DNA of 64,000 bases, taken from NCBI GenBank assembly GCA_963850765.1, contig CAWKMN010000002.1:248001-312000 (forward strand), given 5' to 3'. The stretch is from CAWKMN01 sp963850765. GTDB taxonomy: Bacteria > Chloroflexota > Anaerolineae > Aggregatilineales > Aggregatilineaceae. The notes under the pieces were generated by a model, which was not told where the DNA came from, searched no databases, and saw only the letters and a program-made list of their open reading frames with translations. The translations under genes were made by a program, and so were the position numbers. Numbering within the stretch: position 1 is the stretch's first letter; each line of letters begins with the position of its first letter. Shown piece after piece: positions 45,758-55,919 of the stretch.

Positions 45758-46513
45758 ATGGGCGGCACACTGCTCAATACGCTGACCGTGCTGATCGGGA
45801 GCACGCTGGGCCTGCTGGTCGGGGACCGGCTCTCGCAGCGCATCCGGGAAACGGTCGTGACCGGGCTGGGGCTGACGACACTGTTCGTCGGGATATCGAA
45901 TGCGAACGAAACGGGCAACGTGATCGTTCCGCTGCTGAGTCTGGTATCTGGCGCGATCATCGGGGAGATGCTGCGGCTGGATGTGCAGCTGGAGCGCTTT
46001 GCGGGCTGGCTGCAGAGCCGCGTCCAGGGGGACAGCGGCAAACGTAAGCAAGACTTAGCCGAGCCGGGGCTGAACCCACGCGCGCGATTTATCGAGGGCT
46101 TTATCACCGCGTCCCTGGTGTTCTGCGTCGGGCCGCTGACGTTCGTTGGCTCGATCCAGGATGGTATGGGGCTGGACAGCGGTTTTGAGCAGTTGGCGAT
46201 CAAGAGCGTGCTGGACGGTTTCGCGTCGATGGCATTCGCGGCCAGCCTGGGGATCGGCGTGCTGTTCAGCGTGATCACGGTGCTTAGCGTGCAGGGTGGG
46301 CTGGCGCTGATCGGCAGCGTCGCGGGCGAGTTCATGACCGGCCCCATGATCGACGAGATGACGGCGACCGGCGGTCTGATCCTGATCGGGCTGGGGCTGA
46401 CCCTGCTCGACATCAAAAAGCCGCGTATGGTGAATTTTCTGCCGGGGCTGTTGATCGCGCCGCTGATCGTCGTCGTGGCGGGCGAATTGGGCATCGATAT
46501 CTATCCGCTGTGA
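45758..46513 (+). CDS. DUF554 membrane protein
   Basis: A 251-residue protein with about six to seven transmembrane helices, matching the DUF554 (YdfK/YqgA) family: GTLLNTLTVLIGSTLGLLVG, GLGLTTLFVGISNANETGNV, FCVGPLTFVGSIQDGMGLDS and DGFASMAFAASLGIGVLFSV. The family is thought to transport an unknown solute. A GAGAGAGAG site lies upstream of the ATG. The neighbour downstream is the second Cys-PAS kinase, 93 nt away. Confidence 0.88.
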   Translation: MGGTLLNTLTVLIGSTLGLLVGDRLSQRIRETVVTGLGLTTLFVGISNANETGNVIVPLLSLVSGAIIGEMLRLDVQLERFAGWLQSRVQGDSGKRKQDLAEPGLNPRARFIEGFITASLVFCVGPLTFVGSIQDGMGLDSGFEQLAIKSVLDGFASMAFAASLGIGVLFSVITVLSVQGGLALIGSVAGEFMTGPMIDEMTATGGLILIGLGLTLLDIKKPRMVNFLPGLLIAPLIVVVAGELGIDIYPL

Positions 46514-46560
46514 CGAATTGACATAAGTCACTTCCTCAGTACCATACGAATGCTTTATCC

Positions 46561-46566
46561 TATAAT
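46561..46566 (+). promoter_or_regulatory. Candidate -10 element upstream of the second Cys-PAS kinase
   Basis: TATAAT in a CCTATAATTTG context, 40 nt before the ATG at 46607. A TTGACA occurs at 46518 but is too far upstream (37 nt) to pair with it. Confidence 0.25.
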
Positions 46567-46606
46567 TTGATTGTCTCTATTTTCGATTTATCGTCAGGCG
46601 TTGGTT

Positions 46607-47743
46607 ATGGCTGACCATCAAGCATCATCGCCCTGGTATGCCCTCGATAAGGGCACTGCTCGCGGCGATATCCTCCAACAGTCCCAGTATTTTCGAGATG
46701 TTCCCCTGCTGTCCCAACTGCTGGATGCCGTCCCCGATATTGTTCTGGTGATCAACGATCAGGGCCGGATCGTCTTTGCGAACCGCGCGCTGGGGATCTG
46801 GCTCGGCCTGGACGATCACCGGGTCATCTATGGCCAACTAACGGGTCAGGCCCTCGGTTGTGTGCATGCGTCAGTCGGCAATGGCTGTGGCACGCGCGAG
46901 GTGTGCCGGACGTGCGGCGCGGCTCAGGCGATTCTCTCCGGACTGCATGGTAAACACGCTGTGAATGAATGCCGGATCACACAGCGATCGGGGCAGGCGC
47001 TCGATCTGCGCGTGCTGGCATCACCCCTTGACTTCAATGACGACGTGTATTCTGTCTTCACGCTGCAAGACATCGGCGACGAAAAACGGCGGCACGCGCT
47101 CGAGCGCATTTTTTACCACGATATCCTGAACATCGCCGGGACGTTGACGCTGGCCTCTCATTCGCTGTCGACCTCAAAAGAACCGAAACGGCTGGAAATG
47201 ATCCAGGACATCATCCGTCAGGTTTCGGAGCGGCTGGTTGAGATCATCAAGTCGAGCCGGGACCTCAGCCGGGCGGAACGCGGCGAGCTTCAGCCCAGCT
47301 TCAGCCCGGTGAACAGCGGGCAGATTCTGGAGCGCGTGTGCTCGTTTTACAGCATGAACGATTTTGCCGGCCAGCGCACGCTGGTGATCGCTCCCGACTC
47401 GGAGGCTGTCTGCTTCGTGAGCGATTGGGCGCTGCTGGAACGCGTATTGGGGAATATGGTGAAGAATGCGCTCGAAGCGTCAAAATCAGGGCAGACGGTG
47501 ACGATGCGCTGCGGACTGGCGGGTGAGCGCGTGTGGTTCGAAGTGCATAACGACTCGTTCATCCCACGCGAGATCCAGCTTCAGGTGTTTCAGCGCTCGT
47601 TTTCCACCAAGGGCGAGGGGCGCGGCCTGGGGACTTACAGCATCAAGCTGCTGACCGAGCGTTACCTGAACGGCTCGGTGGAATTTGAAAGCTCCATCGA
47701 AAGCGGCACGACCTTTCGTGTCGTCTACCCACTAGAGCCGTGA
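46607..47743 (+). CDS. Orphan PAS histidine kinase with cysteine-cluster PAS, paralogue
   Basis: A 378-residue kinase closely matching the one at 918-2066. The PAS domain has GCVHASVGNGCGTREVCRTC followed by GAAQAILSGLHGK and NECRI, keeping all five cysteines. The H-box is IFYHDILNIAGT, the N-box NMVKNALEAS, and the lid STKGEGRGLGTYSIKLLTER. No membrane helix or adjacent response regulator. The ATG at 46607 is preferred over a TTG at 46571, though neither has a good ribosome site. The shared spacing of the cysteines argues for selection on that cluster. The 3' end overlaps the convergent binding-protein gene by 19 nt. Confidence 0.87.
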   Translation: MADHQASSPWYALDKGTARGDILQQSQYFRDVPLLSQLLDAVPDIVLVINDQGRIVFANRALGIWLGLDDHRVIYGQLTGQALGCVHASVGNGCGTREVCRTCGAAQAILSGLHGKHAVNECRITQRSGQALDLRVLASPLDFNDDVYSVFTLQDIGDEKRRHALERIFYHDILNIAGTLTLASHSLSTSKEPKRLEMIQDIIRQVSERLVEIIKSSRDLSRAERGELQPSFSPVNSGQILERVCSFYSMNDFAGQRTLVIAPDSEAVCFVSDWALLERVLGNMVKNALEASKSGQTVTMRCGLAGERVWFEVHNDSFIPREIQLQVFQRSFSTKGEGRGLGTYSIKLLTERYLNGSVEFESSIESGTTFRVVYPLEP

Positions 47744-48591
47744 CTCCGCAGCATGGCCTCTGGGTGCAGCATCGCTGCTGGATGCAGCGCAATCGCCAGC
47801 GCCAGCGCCGCCGCGGCCGGGTCGCGTGGAAAGGTTGGGCTGAACGGCAGCAGATAGATACGCCCACGCTGCACTGCTGCCAACCCGGCATTTACCGGGT
47901 TCCCGGTGAAAGCCGCCGTATCGCCCCATGCCGCGCTCAAGAGAATCACGTCGGGGGCCAGCACGCGCACCGCGTCGTCGCTGATCTGCCGATAGTCATC
48001 ATAGCCCCCTTGCGCGGCCGCGTTGATCCCCCCCACTGCTTCGATCAGTGATGTAACCAGCGTTCCCTGTCCAAACGTGTAGCCTTCCGGCGTCAGGATC
48101 AGCACACGGGTTGGCGCTTCATCCTGCACCCTGGTTTGTATTTCGTCCAGCCGGCGGTCGAGGTGGGCGATCAGAACCTCCGCCCCGGCTTCGCGCCCGG
48201 TGGCCTGACCCAGTCCGGTTACGGTGCTGCGCCAGCCTTCCAGCGACGTGATCGGCGTCGTGCGGTAGACCGGGACTCCAGCCGCCGCTGCCGAACTCGA
48301 TTAGGGCGGGATACGCGGCTGCATCCCCTTCTGCGATGACCAGCAGATCGACCCCGCGCCAGTCCGCCGCCCCTGGATCTACGCGCCGGATCTGATCCGC
48401 CGGACAGCAAGCCGCGCCAGAATGGGATCGTCGCTGCTGGTGATGGAGACGACGTCCGGCTGTCTGGGGATTGTCACCGCCGCCCCGCTCATGTCGATCA
48501 CGGTGCGCGGGAAGCCGCGGTCCTGTGCGCGCGCCGAGGTCGGAATGACCAACAGGGTCAGCGCACTCAGTATGCAGAGTATTTTTGCCAT
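47725..48591 (-). CDS. BtuF/FhuD-like substrate-binding protein (two frameshifts)
   Basis: A signal peptide (1-22) precedes RTVIDMSGAAVTIPRQPDVV, the usual opening of iron-siderophore, heme or cobalamin binding proteins. Two frame breaks follow: about 48400 (one base missing) and about 48285 (one base extra, GGCAGCGG). Repaired, the sequence reads ADQIRRVDPGAADWRGVDLL, VIAEGDAAAYPALIEFGAAA, GVPVYRTTPITSLEGW, ATGREAGAEVLIAHLDRRLD and DEAPTRVLILTPEGYTFGQG, then IEAVGGINAAAQGGY and VRVLAPDVILLSAAWGD. This is a helical-backbone class III binding protein of 288 residues. No permease or ATPase gene is adjacent. GGAG lies seven nt before the ATG. Confidence 0.75.
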
Positions 48592-48611
48592 ATGATTTCT
48601 CCATCCGGCCT

Positions 48612-48713
48612 GTTAGCCCCTCCCTAAATCCCTCCCCACACAGTGGAGAGGGACTTAACCGCGCGCTTTCCCCCTCGCCACCCGGTGGGGTTGGGGCAGG
48701 GGGAGGGGCTGCT
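48612..48713. repeat. Intergenic hairpin repeat unit
   Basis: AGCCCCTCCCTAAATCCCTC ... GGAGAGGGACTT ... GGGGCAGGGGGAGGGGCT, the same class as at 17657-17756. Confidence 0.6.
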
Positions 48714-48720
48714 TGGACCC

Positions 48721-48756
48721 GAAAAACATAACCGGCCTGCACAGAGCAAGCCGGTT
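48721..48756 (-). terminator. Rho-independent terminator of the multi-SH3 gene
   Basis: On the minus strand AACCGGC pairs with GCCGGTT across a 13-nt loop, followed by ATG and five T. It lies 26 nt past the stop codon of the gene that ends at 48782. Confidence 0.65.
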
Positions 48757-48781
48757 GGATCCTGCAAAGAGAGAAGAAACG

Positions 48782-49954
48782 CTATTCCTCGGATGTCACG
48801 GCCAGCAGGCTGATGTCCAGATCGGTGTTGCCCTGGCCGTCCAGGAACAGGTAATCGCGCATCCAGCCCTCGACCCCGTAATGGCTGAACCCGACCTGAC
48901 TGAATGGGATCGCCACCTGGATCCAGGCTCCGTCTTTGTCTACCCCCTTGACGATGACCTGGCTTCCCACGGGCAGGGTGGCGATTGCCGGATACAGGTT
49001 GTCGTTGGGGCCAGAGCGCACGATCGCATCATCCACCTGCACGGTCGCCAGCATGAAGATGTTGCTGAAATTGTTCTTCATGACGTAGCCCATGCCGGAT
49101 GCTGGGGTGTAGACGCTGTACCAGTAATCATCGACGGACTCCATAATGCTGACCACGGTGCCGTCTTCGAGCGTCGTCAGGACTTCCGCGGTGAAGCTCG
49201 GTTCCGCGTAGAGGGCCGCCGTGCCGTTGCGACCGGTTTCCGCGATGGCCGTCGCGCCCGGCACCGCCTCAAAATCGGTGGCGATGGCATAACCTGTCGT
49301 GCCGTCCGGCAGGAGCACCTGGACAAATTCGCCTTCCGGCTCGCCCAACCAGTAGAGCAGGGTGCCATCCGCAATAGTCGTTACCAGTTCGGAGGTGATA
49401 TTGGGTTCGGCATAGATACCCACTTCCGGCACGCGCGCGGTGGTCACGAGGCCCGGCTTCGCGCCTACCGGCAGCAGTTCCCAGTCCGTCACGATCGACC
49501 AGCCGGTGCCCAGTCCGGTCTGGACATAGGCCCATTCGTCCAGCGTACCCAGCACAATTCCGATAGTGCCGTTGGGCAGTGAGGTCAGGTATTCGCCGGT
49601 GATATTCGGCTCAGCGTACAACGCGGTTGCGCCGGCGCGGCTTGTCGCGACATACGCCTTGGGGGCCAGGGGAGCCGGATCCAGCACCAGGAAGTTCTCC
49701 GCAGGCGCATAACCCGTGCCATCGGCCGTTTCAACTTCTAGCCACGTGCCGCTTTCGTCCGTCTTCAGAACGCTGACGGTCGTGTTCGCCGGCAGATCAA
49801 GCACTACTTCAGCGTCCGCACTAGGAGCCGCCAACAGGCTGACCGCATCCAGAGAAATGGCCGTGATTGATGCGCCTTGCTGGGCGGCGGTCATGTTCAG
49901 GCCGCTCACCGCAGACAGGGCCAGGATGATCAGCAATACGACTAGCTTTTTCAT
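48782..49954 (-). CDS. Secreted protein with about five SH3-like repeats
   Basis: The ATG at 49954 follows GGAGAG by five nt; a TTG at 49966 is in frame. A signal peptide (1-24) leads to about five tandem SH3-like modules of 65-70 residues. Their recurring core is ALYAEPNITGEYLTSLPNGT or a variant, the last being AIVRSGPNDNLYPAIATLPV. No catalytic or membrane part is present. It probably binds peptidoglycan or another polymer on the cell surface. Terminator-bounded and monocistronic. 390 residues. Confidence 0.82.
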   Translation of the reverse strand: MKKLVVLLIILALSAVSGLNMTAAQQGASITAISLDAVSLLAAPSADAEVVLDLPANTTVSVLKTDESGTWLEVETADGTGYAPAENFLVLDPAPLAPKAYVATSRAGATALYAEPNITGEYLTSLPNGTIGIVLGTLDEWAYVQTGLGTGWSIVTDWELLPVGAKPGLVTTARVPEVGIYAEPNITSELVTTIADGTLLYWLGEPEGEFVQVLLPDGTTGYAIATDFEAVPGATAIAETGRNGTAALYAEPSFTAEVLTTLEDGTVVSIMESVDDYWYSVYTPASGMGYVMKNNFSNIFMLATVQVDDAIVRSGPNDNLYPAIATLPVGSQVIVKGVDKDGAWIQVAIPFSQVGFSHYGVEGWMRDYLFLDGQGNTDLDISLLAVTSEE

Positions 49955-50049
49955 AGTTCTCTCCAATGGTTAATAAGGGCAGGCGACACGCTGTTCACAG
50001 GTTGCACGTAGAGAAGCATAGCATTTATTATGGTGAGCGACAAGGCAGT

Positions 50050-50893
50050 TCAGGATGGCAGCGTCCCGTACTGCTGTCCCACGATGCGCTGGCCCGCCTC
50101 GCTTTGCATCCAGGCGAACCAGTCATAGGTGGCGGTCCCAGTGTCGGGTGGGTGCAGCCCCACGATCAGGATCGGCGATCGCAGCGGGTAGAGCCCCTCG
50201 CTGAGGGTCTGCGGAGACGGAAGCTGCGGCATGTCGCTGGTCGTTTCGTCCAGAATGGGAACCATCCGGACCCCGTCGCCGGCTGACTGCGCCCAGGCCA
50301 TGCTGACATACCCGATCGACGCCCGGCGTGCTGGCGACAATCTCGACCATGCTTTCACTCGACAGTGCCAGCCGCGCCCCCGGTGTGATCGGATGCGCAT
50401 CCATCACCAGCGCTTCAAAAACGAACCGCGTATCGGCACCGTCTTCGCGGCTGACGACGGTTAGGGGGCTGTCCGCGCCGCCGAGTTGCGCCCAGGATGT
50501 CACCTGTCCCTGGAAGATCCGCCGCAGATCGCGCAGGGTCAGAAACGGGATCGCGTTCGCTGCATCCGTGATGATGGCGATCCCGTCCTGGCCGATCGGC
50601 GCAGCCCACAGGCCGGAGTCCGGCGACAGGTAGGTGGTCAGTGCAAACGACGTCTCCCCGCTCAGCAGCCGGTTCGAAATCGTGGCCCAGTTGGCTACCG
50701 CGCTGCTGATCGCCAGCAGGGTGCCGGGTCGATCATAAGCCGCCGCCAGTTCGCGCAGCAGTGGGGCGGTTGCCGTCGTCGCCATGATGTGGATGGTGAC
50801 GGTTTGGGGGGTGGCCGTTGGAACAGCCATCGGCCCCCGGCAGCCCGCCAGGGCAAGACCCAGAATAATAATGGTGCGTTTGGCCCGCCTCAT
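50050..50893 (-). CDS. PstS-like substrate-binding lipoprotein (one frameshift)
   Basis: The lipobox LAGC (Cys near residue 18) marks a lipoprotein. The body matches the PBP_like/PstS class: IHIMATTATAPLLRELAAAY, TYLSPDSGLWAAPIGQDGIA, LRDLRRIFQGQVTSWAQLGG and VSREDGADTRFVFEALVM. Near 50330 the frame slips; removing one G from the GGG run joins EIVASTPA to SIGYVSMAWAQSAGDGVRMV, the expected PstS order. Restored length 280 residues. It starts nine nt after the uppP stop, so the two are probably cotranscribed. Phosphate or another oxyanion is the likely ligand. No pstCAB genes are in the window. Confidence 0.75.
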
Positions 50894-50902
50894 TTCCCCC
50901 TC

Positions 50903-51727
50903 TCATGAGAAGAGGGCCGCCAGCAGACTGGGCATACCGCAACCGAATCCCGCACCGTACACCGCAAAACCTGTCAACCGCCGCTGCCTCAGCAGGCGCG
51001 TCAACACCCTGATGCACCCGTAACCCACCAACCCCGATGCGACCAAGCCGGGAATCCGTGGCAGCATCAGGTGGTGCTCCACCGTTTCGCCGTTGAACAG
51101 CACGTCAGGCAGTTCCTGGGCTCCTGCGCCGAAAATGATCGGCGGAGCCAGCCGAAAGCTGTAACGTGCCGCATCGGATCGCGGCAGCCCCCGGCCGATC
51201 CCGGCAGCTATCGTGCTGCCGGAACGTGAGCCACCGGGGGAGATTGCACAGGCCTGTGCCACGCCAACGGCAAGCGCATCGATGGCGTTCATGCTGTCCA
51301 GAGAGGGCTGGCCCGCGCCATAACGTTCGCTGAGCACCAGCAGCAGGGCCGTCACCAGCAAAAAAACGGCGGCCAGCAGCGGCTCACCGAACACCGCGCG
51401 GAAAGCTCCCTCGAACAGCAGCCCCGCCAGCGCGGCCGGCAGGGTTCCTATCACTACCCAGAACAGCAGGTGACTATCAGGGTCTTCGGTTTTTCGATGT
51501 CGTAGTGCGATAATTGCGGCACGTCCCAATGTCAGCCAGTCGCGCCTGAAATAAAAAAGCACCGCCACCAGGGTTCCCAGGTGTACCGCCACAAAGAAGA
51601 TCACCGGCGGCTCATCCCAACCGAGCCACCACGGCACCAGGAACAGATGGCCGGAGCTTGAAATCGGCAGATATTCGGTTACGCCTTGCATAACCGCCAG
51701 GAAAATCGCTTGAAGCAGAGCCAACAC
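50903..51727 (-). CDS. uppP: Undecaprenyl-diphosphatase
   Basis: A 274-residue membrane enzyme removing one phosphate from undecaprenyl diphosphate to recycle the lipid carrier for cell-wall synthesis. Motif 1 GVTEYLPISSSGHL (catalytic Glu) and motif 2 ISPGGSRSGSTI (Arg, Ser) are intact, and about eight transmembrane helices fit the BacA/UppP fold. GTG start with AAAGGA about seven nt upstream. It lies 92 nt after tgt and nine nt before the PstS-like gene on the same strand. With murF-alr and the LCP gene it supports envelope building. Confidence 0.93.
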   Translation of the reverse strand: MLALLQAIFLAVMQGVTEYLPISSSGHLFLVPWWLGWDEPPVIFFVAVHLGTLVAVLFYFRRDWLTLGRAAIIALRHRKTEDPDSHLLFWVVIGTLPAALAGLLFEGAFRAVFGEPLLAAVFLLVTALLLVLSERYGAGQPSLDSMNAIDALAVGVAQACAISPGGSRSGSTIAAGIGRGLPRSDAARYSFRLAPPIIFGAGAQELPDVLFNGETVEHHLMLPRIPGLVASGLVGYGCIRVLTRLLRQRRLTGFAVYGAGFGCGMPSLLAALFS

Positions 51728-51819
51728 GCGCGTCCTTTCAACGATCGCGATCAGCCAGCGTGCGGAGTTGCCGCTCCGATGTCGTTCAGAATCAGGACCC
51801 GATTCACCGCGGTGCCCGC

Positions 51820-52971
51820 TCAGGACACCGGAATGGTCGTGACTCTTTCTTCTGGACGGACAGGTTTATACGCTTCCAGAAAATCGGCCGCAAACGCGGC
51901 GAAAGTGCCGTCCAGGATGGCGGCGCGCATCTCACGCATCAGCGTGAGCAGCATATGCACGTTGTGAATGCTCAGCAGTTGCAGCCCCAGGATTTCGGAG
52001 GCGTTCACCAGATGGCGCACGTAAGCGCGTGAAAAATGGGTGCAGGTATAGCAGGTGCAGCCGGCTTCAATGGGGTCAGGATCGTCGGCATACTGCTGGT
52101 TGCGCATGTTGATACGGCCCTGCCGGGTCAGCGCAGCCCCGTTACGGCCCAGGCGGGTGGGCAGCACGCAGTCGAAAATATCAATGCCGCGCGCCACGCC
52201 ATTCACCAGGTCTTCGGGACTGCCCACGCCCATCAGGTAACGAGGGCGGTCGGCGGGCAGCAGGGGAGTTGTCTGTTCGAGGGTGGATGCCATCTCCGGC
52301 TTCGTCTCACCCACCGCCAGCCCACCCACCGCATAACCGGGCAGGTCCAGGCTGGTGACAAAACGTGCCGACTCAGCCCGCAGGTCCGGGAAGATCCCGC
52401 CCTGCACGATGCCAAAAAGGGCCTGCTGCGTCGGGCTGCCGCTGCGCTGGTGTTCTTCCACGCAGCGCGCCAGCCAGCGATGCGTGCGGTCCACGGCGGG
52501 GCGCACCGCGTCCCGATCGTGTGGCACCGGGCACTGATCGAACGCCATGATAATGTCCGCACCCAGGTTGTGCTGGATCTGGATCGAGATTTCGGGCGTC
52601 AGGCGATGGAGCGAGCCATCGAGGTGATCGCGGAAAGTCACGCCGTCGGGGTCGATCTGGTTCATCTGGCCCAGGCTGAAGACCTGAAAGCCCCCCGAGT
52701 CGGTCAGGATCGGCCCATCCCACGCCATGAAACGGTGCAGCCCGCCCAGGTCGCGGATCAATTCATCGCCGGGGCGCAGGTGGAGATGGTAGGTGTTAGC
52801 CAGAATGAGCGTCGCCTGCAAATCGGTCAGATCGCGCGGCTGCAGGGCCTTGACCGCTGCCTGCGTGCCGACCGGGGCGAAGACCGGCGTTTGGAGCGAG
52901 CCATGGGGAGTCTCAAAGATCCCGGCGCGCGCCATGTCTTGCTCAGCTTCCAGCGTGAATTTAAACGTCAT
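51820..52971 (-). CDS. tgt: tRNA-guanine transglycosylase
   Basis: A 383-residue TIM-barrel enzyme exchanging guanine 34 of tRNAs with GUN anticodons for preQ1, in the queuosine pathway. Active-site motifs are PILTDSGGFQVFSL (Asp91), ADIIMAFDQCP, FGIVQGG, YAVGGLAVGE and GIDIFDCVLPTR (nucleophile Asp). The zinc site is CTCYTCTHFSRAYVRHL. The length matches bacterial Tgt. queG, a later enzyme of the pathway, lies 4.6 kb away. The start is at the only well-placed Met; the ribosome site is weak. Confidence 0.96.
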   Translation of the reverse strand: MTFKFTLEAEQDMARAGIFETPHGSLQTPVFAPVGTQAAVKALQPRDLTDLQATLILANTYHLHLRPGDELIRDLGGLHRFMAWDGPILTDSGGFQVFSLGQMNQIDPDGVTFRDHLDGSLHRLTPEISIQIQHNLGADIIMAFDQCPVPHDRDAVRPAVDRTHRWLARCVEEHQRSGSPTQQALFGIVQGGIFPDLRAESARFVTSLDLPGYAVGGLAVGETKPEMASTLEQTTPLLPADRPRYLMGVGSPEDLVNGVARGIDIFDCVLPTRLGRNGAALTRQGRINMRNQQYADDPDPIEAGCTCYTCTHFSRAYVRHLVNASEILGLQLLSIHNVHMLLTLMREMRAAILDGTFAAFAADFLEAYKPVRPEERVTTIPVS

Positions 52972-53299
52972 CCGATCCGGTTCCTATGGGGCCAACCCGC
53001 GGCAGCCCCGGCGTTCGTTGGGTGGGGCCAATCGTTTGGCAGCCTCCGGACAGAGGTCTGCGAGAAACGATCAGCGCCTCATTATAGCAGAGCGCGCCAA
53101 TTTGGCGAATAGCGTGGTTGGCGGGCTTTTCTCGAAGAGTGGCGCGAAACGCCGCCCGGCCCTACACTACCAGCATGAGCTGTTAAGTTTGAGCCATGAA
53201 GAGATGTTAGCACAACGCTGCCGCAAGATGTTCCCGATCCTGCTAATGGCTAACGGCTAACTGCTCATGCTCATCGCCTAGATGGTAGGATGTCCGGTC
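52972..53299. other. Divergent intergenic region between tgt and murF-alr
   Basis: About 330 nt. The middle has no repeat of the main families; a CTAATGGCTAACGGCTAACTG simple-sequence tract lies at 53245-53268. No gene is seen. It must contain promoters for both flanking genes, but none is clear. Confidence 0.35.
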
Positions 53300-55860
53300 A
53301 TGATCAGCCTGTATGATATTCTCGAAGCGGCCGATGGACAGTTGTTTGGCGAGGCTGCCGCGGCGATTTTCTCCGATTTTGCGTATGATTTCCCGCCGCG
53401 TGGATCGGGGTGATCTGTTCGTCGCCCTGAAGACCGAGCGCGGCGATGGGCATCATTACATGCAGGATGCGGTCAACCGGGGCGCGGCCGGGATTATGTG
53501 TACGCACCCGCCCGCGTTTGATACCGACGGCCTGACGGTGATCGTGATGCGCAGCGTCGAGAGTGCCCTGATGCGCTGGACCGAAATCATTCTGAAAAAA
53601 TACGGCACCACGGTGATCGCCGTGACCGGCAGTTCGGGCAAGTCGGTTACGAAAGAAGCGATTGCCCAGGTCCTCCGCCGTCGTTTTCAGGTCTATACCA
53701 GCGCCGGCAGTTTCAATGGGCGGTTTGGCCTGCCTCTGGCGTTGGGCCGGCTGGCGAAAGAGCATCAGATCGCCGTGCTGGAATTTGGCGTTAATCAGTA
53801 TGGCGAAATGGCCGAGATGGTGGCGGCGACCCGGCCGATGGTCGGCGTCGTCACGGCGATCCAGCACTCGCACACCGAGCGCCTGGGATCGCTCGATTCT
53901 GATCGCCCAGGAAAAAGGTGCGCTTATACGGGCGCTGCCGCCCGAGGGTTTGGCCGTACTGAATTTTGATGATCCGCTGGTGCGCGCCATGGCCGCCGAT
54001 ACCCGAGCCACGGTGATGACGGTTGGGCTGGACATCGCGGAACCTGCTTTCGGCGCGGACCTGCTGGCCTACAATCTTGTCCTCGACCGCTACAAGACCG
54101 GCTTTGATCTCCGCCACGGGGCGGATCGCCTGCCGGGGCGCTGGGTGCCGCTGCTTGGCGCGCACCAGCTCTACAGCGGGCTGGCGGCGCTGGCGATCGG
54201 GATCAATTACGGGATCACGCTCGAAGATGGACTGCACGCCCTGACCGAGATGGATCCGCTGCCGGGGCGGATGCGCCCGCTCGACGGCGCGAACGGCTCC
54301 CTGCTGATCGACGACACCTACAGCGCTAACCCCGAAACGACGCTGGCTGTGCTCGACTGGCTGAAAACCGTGGGCGATGATCGCGGACGGGTGGTGTTTG
54401 TTCTGGGCGACATCGACGGGTTGGGCGGTCACAGCTCGCTGGCGCATATTCAGGTGGGCCAGCGGGCCGCCGACGTGGCCGATCAACTGGTCACGCAGGG
54501 CGATCTGGCCGCCGAAGCCGGGCGCGTCGCAGTCGAACATGGCCTGGATCGCGGCAAGGTCACGATTACCTTCAGTCCCGAAGACGCGGCCCGCGCGGCT
54601 CGGGTCAATCTGGGCCCGCACGATATGGTGCTGGTCAAGGGGGGCGAGCGCGCACAGATGGAGCGCGTGGTCCGGCACCTCCTCGCCAACGTGACGGATG
54701 TCCGGCAGCTGCCGCGCCGTACCGGGGTTTACGAGCAGATCGAAGCCGAACGCTCGGATCGCCCGACGTGGGTGCATATCGATATGGAAGCGATCGCCTA
54801 CAACGCCCGCCGTATGAAAGAGATTGTTGGCGAGCCTGTGACCCTGTTGGCGGTGGTCAAGGCTAACGCCTATGGTCACGGAGCGGTCGCCGTCAGCACG
54901 ACGGTGCTCAACAACGGCGTCGAGCTACTCGGCGTGTCGTCGCTGGCGGAAGCGCTGGAACTGCGCGAGGCCGGGATCGTCGCGCCGATCCTGATCCTGG
55001 GCTACGTGCCGGCCTGGGCCGCGCCCCAGGTCATCCGCCACAATCTGACCATCAGCGTTTACGACGCGGACATCGCGCGCGCGCTTGATCGTGCGGCCGG
55101 CGAGGTCGGCACCACGATCCGCGCGCATGTGCTGGTGGATGCGGGCCTGGGGATGCTCGGTTTGCTGCCGGACGAGGTCACGCTGTTTTTCCGCAGCCTG
55201 CGCAACCTGAACCACCTCGAAATCGAAGGGATCTACACGCAGTTTTCGGTTTCTGCCGAGAATATGGACTACACGCGCGATCAGCTTGCCGTGTTTGAGA
55301 GCGTGGTCGATCCGCTGCTGGCGGCGGGCTACCGCTTCAAATATGTCCACGCCTGTGATTCGACGACCGCCATTCACCTGCCGGAGTTGCGCTTCAGTCT
55401 GGCGCGGGTGGGGCTGGCGCTCTACGGGATCAGCCCCGGCATATATTCCCCCATCCCAGCCGATTTTAAGCCCGCGCTGGTCTGGAAGACGACCGTCGCG
55501 CAGATCAAGCGTCTGCCGACGAGCAGCTTTGTGGGGGAGGGGAACACCTACCGCACGCAGGGTACGCGCCAGGTCGCGCTGATCCCGGTCGGCTACGCGG
55601 ACGGCTTCCGCCGCACGCCAACTCGTTGGAAACATGTGCTGATCAAGGGCGACTACGCGCCCGTGATCGGGCAGGTGAGCATCGACCTGACCGCCGTCGA
55701 TGTGACGGATATTGAGGGCGTGCAGGTGGGTGAGGAGGTCGTGCTGATCGGCACGCAGGGGCGGCGCAGCATCACGGTTACGGATGCCGCCGAATACCTG
55801 GGGACGAGCACATATGAGGTGATCACGACCGTGCTCGCCCGCGTGCCGAGGGTGAAGTAG
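53300..55860 (+). CDS. murF-alr: MurF-alanine racemase fusion (two frameshifts)
   Basis: The first ~460 residues are MurF, which ligates D-Ala-D-Ala to UDP-MurNAc-tripeptide: RRVDRGDLFVAL, the P-loop VIAVTGSSGKSVTKEA, EFGVNQYGEMAEM and LIDDTYSANPETTL. The last ~370 are a fold-III alanine racemase: LLAVVKANAYGHG (PLP Lys), VGYADGFRR (catalytic Tyr) and LARVGLALYG. The conserved racemase Lys and Arg in the KVDTGMGRLG motif are replaced (LVDAGLGMLG), and the His of THF is Gln. Frames break at about 53394 and 53898; removing one T at each gives exactly 852 residues. MurF-Alr fusions are known in Bacteroidetes. Both steps serve peptidoglycan precursor synthesis. Confidence 0.88.
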
Positions 55861-55919
55861 GACGTTCCGCCCGGTAAGCCCCGCCTAATGCAAGGTCGGG
55901 CCACATGGTTGGATCGTTT

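Noticed and set aside
46518..46566. TTGACA and TATAAT as a paired promoter
   Set aside because: The spacing is 37 nt, far beyond the 16-18 nt needed. Only the -10-like element is kept.
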